Shown here piece by piece: positions 12,301 to 23,300 of a stretch of 64,000 nucleotides of DNA. The stretch comes from Lineus longissimus (taxonomy: Eukaryota; Nemertea; Pilidiophora; Heteronemertea; Lineidae). A program made the position numbers and the translations under genes. Every line of letters starts with the position of its first letter. Positions within the stretch are counted from its first letter, which is position 1. A model generated the notes under the pieces. That model ran no database searches and was not told where the DNA came from. It saw only the letters and a program-made list of their open reading frames with translations. The stretch is taken from NCBI RefSeq assembly GCF_910592395.1, contig NC_088310.1:19785501-19849500 (forward strand), written 5' to 3'.

Positions 12301-15034
12301 CACACCTTTAATATTTAATTCTCATTAGCGACACCATGGACACAAATTTGATATTGTCTATATAATGAACACTGGACACTGATGAGACATACCACAAAAA
12401 AATCGTCAGAGTCATGCATAATGTATACGCCTCAAATATCAAATTAACGCAAGCTATCAGGATCAAAACAATGACACCACACAAACAGTGGAACCTCCCT
12501 TAGCGGACACCTATCTATTGAGGACAACCTCAACATAAATGACACTAGATTTGGTCCCAAATTGGTCATTTGCCTTCAATTTGACTTCGCTAATCAGGAC
12601 ACCTCTCTATTAAGGACATCACGTGTTAGTCCACAGGGTATCCCTAATAGACAGGTTCTACTAGGCACATACATGCACGATAAACATTGATGATACATGT
12701 GTAAATCAAATACTTACATACGATGGCAGTGCGCCAGCTCCTCCAGACACAGACAGCTCTCCCAAGTAACTGCCTGCAATTCAATAACAAATTTCGGCAT
12801 CAATATCAATATAGGATTTCAACAGCGACAACAAGTTCTTCCCGCCTCTGCATAGACCAGCCGCACTACATATGATGACTCCAAAATGGAATAGTTCAAA
12901 TAGGTGCATTATGGTATCACTATCAACTTGGTTTTCTGTCTCATTTGGGTTGATTTTATTTTATCATCATGCTTCATTTGCAACATGTTCATATGCTCTT
13001 TGAGTTCAACTTTGACAAAGTTTGAGTCACATCAGTAATGTTTTATTTTCTCTCTGTCTTCATTTCAGACTAGCGTTTGTTTTGTGTTCACATCAACTAT
13101 GCAGTGCCAGTGTTTGCTGGTCTAGTCTACGACTTCAATTCAGGAATGTTTATAACTATTCTTTGGTTTCTTTGGACTCGTAGTGGTTTTTTTTTTTTTT
13201 TTAACTTCTATTCTGGAAGTCTTATTCTTCTTTGGCAACTCAGCAGTGTTATTGCTCTAAAATGGCTTCAGTTTTGCTCTGTAGCAGCAATGTCTTCAAA
13301 TCGGTAGATATAACTTAATTTACTACTCTGTACACGTAGCTTCATCTTGCCAAACAAATATGTTCTGAAGACTTTTCTTCGGTTCTTCTATGATACTTGG
13401 CATTTGCAGGAGTAGAGAGCTGACAGTATTGTTATGTGCATCAGCCAACAGGCTTGCTGGTTCCATAGACATTTTCAAAACTCTCCTGAAGCAACACCTT
13501 TTCAGGGAGTGTTTTGCTTTGTAAAGCGCCTGAGAATTTAAGTTTTTCTTTTAATTCAGGCGCTATAAATTCTTATATTCATTCATTCATTCAACAGCCA
13601 ACATGCACTTGCCACAAAAATACAACTAAATGTCTCCTTCAACATTCCACATCAGCAACTCTCATTTACAGTTGTCGACAGCAATCTGATAGCAATTATT
13701 ACAACAGCAATGCCATTTAGCCGTCAATACTCCTGGCAACATGCTAAACGTGATAGAATGATGTATAAATTACATTCACTGTCAAGAGAGTAGATGCAAT
13801 TGTCAGGTTTTCAGTGAGTTGCTGGAACCTGTCCAATGTAAAACCGGCGCTTTAATTGTACCACCTTTCCTTACCTTAATACCAATCGCAAGAAAAATGA
13901 TGTACAAACCTGGGTTTATGTGATGATTACACTTATCTAAATCCAAAAGGCGTGATTAAAATCAAATTGCGACTGTAATAATTGTTATTCCACAGAGAGT
14001 AGGCGAGCAACGTATGGTACTGTAATGTTTGTTAGCACAATCTCATTGGTCCAATATGCATGACTCGATAGCGGCAAAGAGCACTAGCTGCGGTCCCGGT
14101 AATAGCAGTGGCAGAATATTAGGTTATATTGATTGACAACAAGTTGAGATGTAATTGGTTACACAACATGTATAATGAGTTCCATCATTTCGCTTTCATC
14201 GTACGAGGTGGGGTACCGCCACTTGAAAGCACCATTCACACAGTATTTTTATAAAGAACGCTATGAATAAAACACCGAGTTTCAGCATGTTTGGCAAAGA
14301 AATTTGGTTTGTGAGCACAGCATAGTACACGGACGTGATTGTTGTAATGTAAATTTGTCCCAAATATTTGCACGAGTTGTTATTTTTAAGAGTTTTCTCT
14401 GCAAAGATAATCTTTCTTGAGACAAGACTCAAGAGTCTCTTATTTCAAAGGCAGACAATTGAAGATTGACTCCAGCATGTTAACTTTTGTCTTGGCACAC
14501 AAACAGAATATTCTTTAGTCATCTTGTCAAGAAAGCAACATTGAACCATTCAAGTGAGACAGTGCAATCTCGGCATGGCTTTATGCGGTAAATTATATCC
14601 TGCCGCAGCTCATGGCTGTGTTTCTCATTTCAGTCTCCAGCGTCATCTTGGCTATCATGCATTGTTCTAAAATGGTAACATGACAATAGTGATCAGGTCT
14701 TTTGTCCAAAATAACAGCTCAATCAATGATCCAGTCTGTTTTCTCATTACCATGGAAATATAAACAGGGTTTTCTGGTGTGTCCAGGCAACTCAATTACG
14801 ACTTTATTGACGTTCATGTAATGCGTACACAGTGTTAATTCACTCTCCAGGTCTCTCACTTTGTAGGGATGGATGCAATACAATTACCAGAGTCCATTGT
14901 CACATTTAGCTTAATACCTTTTAAGGCTTTTACAAGCGACAGTAGCTTGTCTAAGGTTCAACTAGGTTTGTCTGAGTGAAAATAATAAACTGCTAGCACT
15001 TACCATTAGCGGGTGGATATGCAGTTCTCTTCAT
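2791..15034 (-). CDS. TTLL15: TTLL15-like membrane-anchored tubulin tyrosine ligase-like protein
   Basis: Fourteen coding exons on the minus strand: 15004-15034, 12718-12773, 9005-9277, 8360-8521, 7981-8100, 7450-7525, 6497-6650, 6082-6166, 5509-5587, 5249-5357, 4580-4774, 4067-4166, 3394-3507, 2791-2919. All have GT-AG borders with compatible phases and give 560 residues. A hydrophobic segment at about 62-81 (TLYIVLAILVFGIMLTLLNV) makes a signal anchor, followed by a TTL domain at about 115-470. Hallmarks are INKFPSSGSITNK (175 on), the ATP-binding strand WVQKSNGHRGIKI with K226, FVQEYI...DGRKFDIGLYV, and FDFVLDD...YLMEVNMSPNL with the probable metal ligands D391, E404 and N406. The C-terminus has a six-cysteine cluster (468-488). 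TTL-family enzymes ligate amino acids, often glutamate, to tubulin tails; the substrate here is inferred. The first two exons were found by phase matching and are a little less certain. Confidence 0.88.
3823..3836. promoter_or_regulatory. Perfect RFX X-box-like palindrome in a TTLL15 intron
   Basis: GTTTCCATGGCAAC matches the ciliary RFX-factor X-box consensus (two half sites around AT). It is in the intron between exons 3394-3507 and 4067-4166. A weaker relative, attaccatggaaat, is at 14746-14759 in intron 1. Function is inferred only from the motif. Confidence 0.35.
4265..4540 (+). mobile_element. tRNA-derived SINE
   Basis: A tRNA-like head (gtggtgaagtggcttatgtc, then cagactagcagtc) is followed by a body ending in the tail aaagcactttgagaa...cactatataaag, which is typical of invertebrate SINEs. 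It lies in a TTLL15 intron. The B-box is degraded, so family assignment is loose. Confidence 0.5.
5682..5930. repeat. Tandem duplication of a ~123-bp coding-like segment
   Basis: Two adjacent copies, about 5682-5805 and 5806-5930, are roughly 93 percent identical. On the plus strand both keep an open frame reading GVKELADALALLPV then QRAMQLQRNYP and ending in Asn-stop. The segment is antisense within a TTLL15 intron. I do not recognise the peptide. Confidence 0.6.
6320..6352. repeat. (GA)n microsatellite
   Basis: About sixteen GA dinucleotides inside the intron between TTLL15 exons 6082-6166 and 6497-6650. No other significance is visible. Confidence 0.9.
7293..7375 (+). mobile_element. Truncated MITE, TACAGTGGAACCTC family
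   Basis: Begins with the family terminus tacagtggaacctcccct and continues through the conserved words gcagacacctctcta and ggacac, then loses similarity. It is one of at least seven members in the window and is intronic in TTLL15. Confidence 0.6.
8711..8938. repeat. Dispersed repeat, copy 2 (pair with 1781-1982)
   Basis: A direct-orientation relative of 1781-1982, in the TTLL15 intron between 8360-8521 and 9005-9277. Near its 3' end is the short palindrome ccctctacccaagaggg. No coding potential is seen. Confidence 0.55.
10383..10564 (-). mobile_element. MITE, TACAGT-GAACCTC family, full length
   Basis: Ends in inverted repeats tacagtagaacctctc and gaggttccactgta, each starting with TA, which is consistent with a TA target as used by Tc1/mariner-type elements. 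The interior carries the conserved words of the family (ggacacctctctattaagg, ccaaattgg, caatttgacctctc). It lies in the long TTLL15 intron 2 (9278-12717). Confidence 0.7.
10655..10740 (-). mobile_element. tRNA-derived SINE head, minus strand
   Basis: Read on the minus strand it shows an A-box-like tggcgtagtggttggagtg and a B-box-like ggttcaaacc at tRNA-like spacing. This is a degraded tRNA-related promoter head rather than a functional tRNA, because no acceptor stem can be drawn. Confidence 0.5.
12486..12663 (+). mobile_element. MITE, CAGTGGAACCTC family
   Basis: Starts cagtggaacctcccttagcg and ends aggttctactag, so the right terminus has decayed. The interior has the family's repeated cctctctattaaggaca words. 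It lies just upstream of TTLL15 exon 2. Confidence 0.65.
13437..13600 (+). mobile_element. 5'-truncated non-LTR retrotransposon 3' end
   Basis: A short reading frame at about 13447-13522 ends LAGSIDIFKTLLKQHLFREC...stop. This resembles the C-terminal tail found after the reverse transcriptase in CR1/RTE-like LINEs (a short helix ending FK..LK.HLF). It is followed by aagcgcctgag and the tandem tail attcattcattc, typical of a LINE 3' end. Only the last piece is present; it is in TTLL15 intron 1. Confidence 0.55.
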
Positions 15035-17378
15035 TGTTATGACGTCCGTTTGGTTGGGTTATCTAATCATGTTCTGGAAAAAGGTGTGGAAATTGTATCG
15101 CATGCAATTCCGGTGATCTCCATGGAATTTTCCATATGAGGGTAGGAAATGGGAAGTTTTAAAATTTTTTAATAACTTTGGTGGGAATGCTTAGAGGGGT
15201 GGCAGTGAGACTTTGTGGGTGATCCTAATGGTAAATGATTACAATACTAGAATCTTAAGAGGGGGAGTAAGTCCAATCAACTGGTTTGTTTTGGCTTCGA
15301 CAGGGTCCTCCGACTAGTTTGATGAATTTAGCTATCCCCTAAGGGTATACCTCTTTTGGCCACTACTTGTTCCTTCAATTTTGCACGAGTCAATGGAAAG
15401 ATGATTATTGATGAATAGACGATCAGGTCAGAATGCAAGTCGCAGAGCAGAGGGACCCTGAATACTGTAACGAAAATGGCTGTAAAAGATTTATACAGAC
15501 ATGCCAATCTACCGGCGTTTTGACGTTTGTGTATTGTCCATCGAGGGACTTTGGAAATTGATATTTACCACATGCCGGGGCGGTACGGGTAGGTCTGGTG
15601 GACATGTATACTGCCTGGCATGCAGCACACGGCCAGTCAATGTATCAATACTATCATGTGTCAATGTGTACTAATCTAGCTAAGTATTTACCCTTTCACA
15701 TCACACACCAGATGACCAAATCCTCACAGGCCAACAATTAGGCCTACTGTCTTTGTTTTGTAGTGTGTCATACATGATAAACTGATTCTCGGACAACTTG
15801 AATTGAACTTTGGCAGCAACGATGAATCCTAATAAACTGTCCGAAATTAGATCTTCACACAATCTACTGCTGTTTACAACAATACCACAGGTCTTGAACG
15901 CGGTCCAACGTGCCAAGCAACGTACCTATATATCTAACTATCATCCCAATGTAATCAATAAACATACCTAACAAGAGGAATCATAAATATTTGGAATTTA
16001 TGCAGGATGTTTTCTTCAACTGTAAATTTCGTTCTACACTACCGCGCCATCTATAGGTGGAGTCATCACCTATCCGTCCGCGAATGGGCGTGTCCCGGAC
16101 GAATAGCACAACCTCTGTTGTTGCTGCTCTATTAGTGTTCTCGTGCTGGCGACTTACCATATTTTACAACGACATACTGTTTTCTGTATGACTGGAAATA
16201 CTATGCCCCACTGAGAGTGATTTACTGATTAACTGAAGTCTGAGAGAAATATGACTGGACGATGAGTGTCTAGGACGAGTGAAGCCGCTGTAGAAGTTTA
16301 AAATGTCCTAGGATAGAATGCCCGGGAAACAAAGGATTCTATTATGCGCTTCAATCTCTGAGCTATTGACGGTCAGGGTCTCTATAGAACCATTTTTCAG
16401 AATACAATAGGGCCGGACACTTTTTCCAGGGGGGCATTTGTTACTGTTACACCGGCTGGTAACTACTATTCAGATCTTGGACATTGTAGCAGCTACTGTC
16501 ATCAGATTGGTTGTGACATGGTCTCTACAGGGAGCCATACAAGACATATGCCTTCCCAAATCAAATACAGTGGAACCTCCCTTGGCGGACACCTCTCTAT
16601 AAAGGACAACTCTATTAAGGACACTACTTTTGATCCCAAATTGGTTGTTTCCATTCAATTTGACCTCTCTAATCAGGACACCTCTCTATTAAGGACAGCA
16701 CTTGTCAGTTCTGTGGGTGTCCTTAATAGAGAGGTTCTACTTTTTGTACTTACTTGAGTTCATCCTGCTATCATACATATCACTGGTGGTTTTTGACATA
16801 CACCGCCTCTCTTTCAGTGAGAATAACCCTGAATCTCAGGATGGAAAATGGAATGAGTAGAACCGCTAACATCTTGACCCTCAAGCCTTGGATCCACTCC
16901 GCCGACCGGACTATGGGGAGGTAACGGACCGAGTAACTTTGATGACCCTCAGGGAACCTAGTTCGAAAAGAGCGCCAAAATGAAAATTCTCGCGCAATAT
17001 ACAAAACAGATATGTTATAAAGATACACAAACCCCTATAATGATATGTGTACTACTATGGATCGTTGTGGCGTAACTAGGCGACGAGGCTTATCGATTGT
17101 CAATGGGGGTTGTGATATACTAGCTAGAGCACGTGCTAAAACCGTCTGCTATATTGGGGTTCGGTCATCCGTATAGTGGACACTGAAAGCACAAGTTATG
17201 CGTTCTATGACATTTACCGGTTGTAAGCAGTAGGATATTCTGTTAGGTGGGACACTTTTAGCTGATATCCTCGGATAATTAATGTGAATAATCTTATTAC
17301 CTTTGGATAATATATATACTTTGGAGAAGAGATTATTAGCTTCATTTCAAAAATATCAGGGGCAAGAACATCTTAAGG
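15035..17378. promoter_or_regulatory. Divergent promoter region, TTLL15-like / CFAP97-annexin
   Basis: This 2.3-kb interval separates the two start codons, which point away from each other. TTLL15 probably has a 5' UTR acceptor near 15075, so its cap site lies further right. I see no clear TATA box and no perfect X-box here. It includes one MITE (16566-16740). Other open frames in it look like noise. Confidence 0.45.
16566..16740 (+). mobile_element. MITE, TACAGTGGAACCTC family
   Basis: Starts tacagtggaacctccc and ends gagaggttctac, lacking only the last TGTA. It sits in the divergent promoter interval. Confidence 0.65.
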
Positions 17379-20300
17379 ATGAGTAAGCTACTGAAGAAGA
17401 AATGGGAAGAACGGGCTTATCAACAGCACATGCAAAAGGTAGGTTCCAGTGGCATTTCATTAACCTTATACCAATCCAGTGGGATTTCCAGTAACTGGGT
17501 CCAGTAGAGGTCTGATGTTAGGATAACATGTAAGGCCTGCTTCCATATCCCATTTAATTAATCCAGTGTCCCTATATGGGGTTTCCTAATGGCGTTCCAG
17601 TGGTTTGTTTAATACTGACTAGACCCATTCGAGTTACCAAATTACAATGGTGTAATATATTCATCTCCGAAGAAAAAAAGGATCCGTGGTGGTGATAATG
17701 ATAAATTCATTTATGCTTTCATTTTTGGCTCACCGTTCGGGGAGTCTATACAATACCGCTGTGTCCGTCGTCCGTCGTCGTCGTCCGTCGTCGTATCCTG
17801 TGGCACGTTTTTTAACCTGGTTTGATACAAGATTCAAATGTACTTTTATTGCAATCTTGTATCAAACTATGATATCACATATAAATACCAAGTCCCTGTG
17901 GTTCAGATGATTGTTTAAGGTAAATGCAAATAATTAGTTGGCTATACATGTAACTCTGTAACTTGGAAAAGCATGGAAAGTTTGTCTGAGGATTAAAGAT
18001 ATTGACATTTGAGTGAAAAGAAAACAGCCTTGAGGTTAGGTGACTACGGTGGCCCATTAGGGACATCATGTTTTTTTTTAGATTCAAATACGATTTTTTT
18101 TTCTCGAATTTTCTCCACGGAATTAAGTATTTTCTCCGCGGAAATAACATTTATCTCCACGGAAATAACATTTATCTCCGCGGAAATAAATACTTTTCTC
18201 CACGGAATTAAGTATTTTCTCCGCGGAAATAACATTTATCTCCACGGAAATAACATTTATCTCCGCGGAAATAAATACTTTTCTCCACGGAATTAAGTAT
18301 TTTCTCCGCGGAAATAACATTTATCTCCACGGAAATAACATTTATCTCCGCGGAAATAAATACTTTTCTCCACGGAATTAAGTATTTTCTCCGCGGAAAT
18401 AACATTTATCTCCACGGAAATAACATTTATCTCCGCGGAAATAAATACTTTTCTCCACGGAATTAAGTATTTTCTCCGCGGAAATAACATTTATCTCCGC
18501 GGAAATAAATACTTTTCTCCACGGAATTAAGTATTTTCTCCGCGGAAATAACATTTATCTCCACGGAAATAACATTTATCTCCGCGGAAATAAATACTTT
18601 TCTCCACGGAATTAAGTATTTTCTCCGCGGAAATAACATTTATCTCCACGGAAATAACATTTATCTCCGCGGAAATAAATACTTTTCTCCACGGAATTAA
18701 GTATTTTCTCCGCGGAAATAACATTTATCTCCGCGGAAATAAATACTTTTCTCCACGGAATTAAGTATTTTCTCCGCGGAAATAACATTTATCTCCACGG
18801 AAATAACATTTATCTCCGCGGAAATAAATACTTTTCTCCACGGAATTAAGTATTTTCTCCGCGGAAATAACATTTATCTCCACGGAAATAACATTTATCT
18901 CCGCGGAAATAAATACTTTTCTCCACGGAATTAAGTATTTTCTCCGCGGAAATAACATTTATCTCCACGGAAATAACATTTATCTCCGCGGAAATAAATA
19001 CTTTTCTCCACGGAATTAAGTATTTTCTCCGCGGAAATAACATTTATCTCCACGGAAATAACATTTATCTCCGCGGAAATAAATACTTTTCTCCACGGAA
19101 TTAAGTATTTTCTCCGCGGAAATAACATTTATCTCCGCGGAAATAAATACTTTTCTCCACGGAATTAAGTATTTTCTCCGCGGAAATAACATTTATCTCC
19201 ACGGAAATAACATTTATCTCCGCGGAAATAAATACTTTTCTCCACGGAATTAAGTATTTTCTCCGCGGAAATAACATTTATCTCCACGGAAATAACATTT
19301 ATCTCCGCGGAAATAAATACTTTTCTCCACGGAATTAAGTATTTTCTCCGCGGAAATAACATTTATCTCCGCGGAAATAAATACTTTTCTCCACGGAATT
19401 AAGTATTTTCTCCGCGGAAATAACATTTATCTCCACGGAAATAACATTTATCTCCGCGGAAATAAATACTTTTCTCCACGGAATTAAGTATTTTCTCCGC
19501 GGAAATAACATTTATCTCCACGGAAATAACATTTATCTCCGCGGAAATAAATACTTTTCTCCACGGAATTAAGTATTTTCTCCGCGGAAATAAATAATTG
19601 ATTCCGCTGATATGATTGGTCCTGCATTTTAGAGGACGAGGTCAAGGTGAAACTATTAACCCTTAAACCCCAACCTTGCGGTAGGCTCGGGAACCAAGCT
19701 GTACAGGCGCTGCCCGCTGGAACACGAGGCCGCTTGTCAATCCCGTTTGACATTGTCAAATCTGACAATCATCGTGTTACTTACATCTTCCACAGTCTTC
19801 ATGCCAACACTATACACGTATAGTCAGATCTGACAATGTCAAACGGGATTGACAAGCGGCCTCGTGTTCCAGCGGGCAGCGCCTGTACAGCTTGGTTCCC
19901 GAGCCTACCGCAAGGTTGGGGTTTAAGGGTTAATAGTTTCACCTTGACCTCGTCCTCTAAAATGCAGGACCAATCATATCAGCGGAATCAATTATTTATT
20001 TCCGCGGAGAAAATACTTAATTCCGTGGAGAAAAGTATTTATTTCCGCGGAGATAAATGTTATTTCCGTGGAGATAAATGTTATTTCCGCGGAGAAAATA
20101 CTTAATTCCGTGGAGAAAAGTATTTATTTCCGCGGAGATAAATGTTATTTCCGCGGAGAAAATACTTAATTCCGTGGAGAAAAGTATTTATTTCCGCGGA
20201 GATAAATGTTATTTCCGTGGAGATAAATGTTATTTCCGCGGAGAAAATACTTAATTCCGTGGAGAAAAGTATTTATTTCCGCGGAGATAAATGTTATTTC

Positions 20301-23300
20301 CGTGGAGATAAATGTTATTTCCGCGGAGAAAATACTTAATTCCGTGGAGAAAAGTATTTATTTCCGCGGAGATAAATGTTATTTCCGTGGAGATAAATGT
20401 TATTTCCGCGGAGAAAATACTTAATTCCGTGGAGAAAAGTATTTATTTCCGCGGAGATAAATGTTATTTCCGCGGAGAAAATACTTAATTCCGTGGAGAA
20501 AAGTATTTATTTCCGCGGAGATAAATGTTATTTCCGTGGAGATAAATGTTATTTCCGCGGAGAAAATACTTAATTCCGTGGAGAAAAGTATTTATTTCCG
20601 CGGAGATAAATGTTATTTCCGTGGAGATAAATGTTATTTCCGCGGAGAAAATACTTAATTCCGTGGAGAAAAGTATTTATTTCCGCGGAGATAAATGTTA
20701 TTTCCGTGGAGATAAATGTTATTTCCGCGGAGAAAATACTTAATTCCGTGGAGAAAAGTATTTATTTCCGCGGAGATAAATGTTATTTCCGTGGAGATAA
20801 ATGTTATTTCCGCGGAGAAAATACTTAATTCCGTGGAGAAAATTCGAGAAAAAAAAATCGTATTTGAATCTAAAAAAAAACATGATGTCCCTAATGGGCC
20901 ACCGTAGGTGACAGATGATTTGATAATACAGTGGGACCTCCCACCACTCCAATAATATGGACAACCTCTCTATTAAGGACACTAGTTTTGGTCCCAAATT
21001 GGTTGTTTCCATTCAATTTAATTTCTCTAATCTGGACACCTCTCTATTAAAGACAGCAGTAGTCAGTCCCGGGTGTCCTAAATAAAGAGGTTCTACTGTA
21101 TATTGCAATGGTATGTACAGTGGACTGAAATACCAGTAACCAAAAACGGGTTGAGCATGAGTGAGACACTGAGACAGCATGGGTTAAGCCATTGACAGTA
21201 ACTGGTTCCTCTCTTTTTTGTCATATTATTTCCCTTGCTTGTGGCTTTCATGTGGCAGACATTGTTTATAACTTGAAATGATAGGTGCAGTTTTTCCAAC
21301 TATATCCATCCCTCTCCCTATTGTGGCCACTGGGGATGCAAAAGATATTACTTATCATCTTATGGCAAAGTTTTTTTAGTTAACATGTAAAAAAGCTTCA
21401 TATAAGCCTCAGTACATTTCAACAAAGAGAAAAAAAGCTTCATATAAGCCTCAGTACATTTCCACCAAGAGAATATACTTTGTATTTCATTATATTATGA
21501 AACTAGAAGGATTTGCTTAGATTAGTTGAAGCCCTAAAGGAATATCCTTTAGGTTTCAATTGAAACAGAATATCTTAGGTTCAGTTGCTTAGTTAGAACG
21601 CTGGTTTCAAACTAAGAATATCATAGTGAAACACTGGGTTTTTTTCAAATCTTATTGAGCATGAAGTTTCAAAATTTAACATAAAAACAATGAATATTGG
21701 AATATTCTCATGCTCATAATACAGTAAAACCTCTCCATCAAGGACACCCTTGGGACTGACATATGCTGTCCTTATAAGAGATGTGTCCTGATTACAGAGG
21801 TCAAATTGAATGGAAGCAACCAATTTGGGACCAAAACTAGTGTGCTTAATAGAGAAGTTATCCTTGATAGAGCGGTGTCGGCTAAGTGAGGTACCACTGT
21901 ACTGGTAAACCTGCTTAGTTTGTCAAAACCAGTATGATCGAATATACCGAGAATCCCTTTTTAATAGCTTTTGTGTTGGGTTTGCAGATTCTGCATTACA
22001 TTCCCTCAAGCTGTAGCATGTAACTCTTTGATTGATGTCGAATAGTTGGCTATTGCTTTGTTCAAACAAAACTTATGATAAGTTTGAATACTACAATTTG
22101 AGAACAATGCCACTAAAGAGTAGAAAGAAACCCAGCTTTTAATATGTTTTTTTTTGTATAGAATCATTTGATAGAACATTTGAATAACCAGATGTGAGTT
22201 GCTGCTTGAATAATTAATGCATGTGTCATTAACATTTTTGATAAATCGCCTCATTGGTTGTTAAGGTCCTTTAATGTTAACATCTAATATCATTTAACTG
22301 ACAATACAATGTTCAGAGGGCACATAAGGGTCATGTAAGCCTCCTTTTTTGCCTCATTTTTGAGGTTTGCTTTCTTCTATCTTGCAGATACAGGCAGCCA
22401 AAGGAGGCGTGGACAGCAAACCTCCGCGGCGATTCCCTCATCTTCAGATTAAGACCACGAAGATCAAGGTAAGAAATTACTGTCAAAAATCATATTTCAG
22501 CAGGCATTTTGTTTGCACCAACAACCTTGATTTGCAAAAATAAGAGAAAAAGAAAAAACCCAATGACAAATATATTTAGGAGAAATTTTAACAAATTAAA
22601 ATAATAATGACGCATGACGCTTACACAGGTTTACTGTAGCCTTGATTTTCTGTGATCATTAGGACAGCCTCTTGTTTGGCTGACACAACTTAATGAAATA
22701 TTACTCAGTCTTTCTATACAAATAAGAGTTACTGTATAGTACCCAGTTATCAGAAAAGAAACCTGTACATTGTATCTGCATTTAGAAACTTAGAACAGCC
22801 CTCTCCCCGGCAAAATTTGATTTGGAGTCCTAACTGCTGTTGTGTAGCTCTGTGGTGTTTAGAGTAAGGTGCCCTGAATGTGTTCTTGTGAGAATATGTA
22901 TCAGCAGAGTTGCTATCAACTCTTACTCCTGTTGTATGCCACAGCTACACTTAATATTTGACGTTTCTGTTGGGGTTGATCACGCCATGTCCCCTTACCA
23001 ACAATCAAACCAAACAAAAGTTTAGAAGCAGCTCATCACTGTATTTAGAAGTCCCAATAATTGTCCCCTGAATTTAGTTCCCTTTTTTCGTGTTTGTGGA
23101 AGGGGGCATATTCCCCAGACATCCCTGAAAAACATGTTTTTCAGTCAGATTTAGTACAAAAAGAGGTGTTCTCCCCCCTCTCCAAGAGAGCCTGTTGCTC
23201 CCAGGACCAACAAGTTAAATACAGCATTGTAATCTCTGGCATATCAATCAATAAACTCGCTGAATTATTCAACATCATGGTCTGTGTACTCTGCTACACA

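Noticed and set aside
14746-14759. Second X-box near the TTLL15 start
   Set aside because: attaccatggaaat misses both outer conserved bases; too weak to call.
18113-19590. Regular short repeats resembling a CRISPR array
   Set aside because: The spacers are identical repeats, the genome is animal, and the same array is inverted nearby.
18123-20907. A series of identical 63-95 residue open frames on both strands
   Set aside because: They are frames of the 64/85-bp array units in the fold-back element; they overlap in two directions and show no start or splice context.
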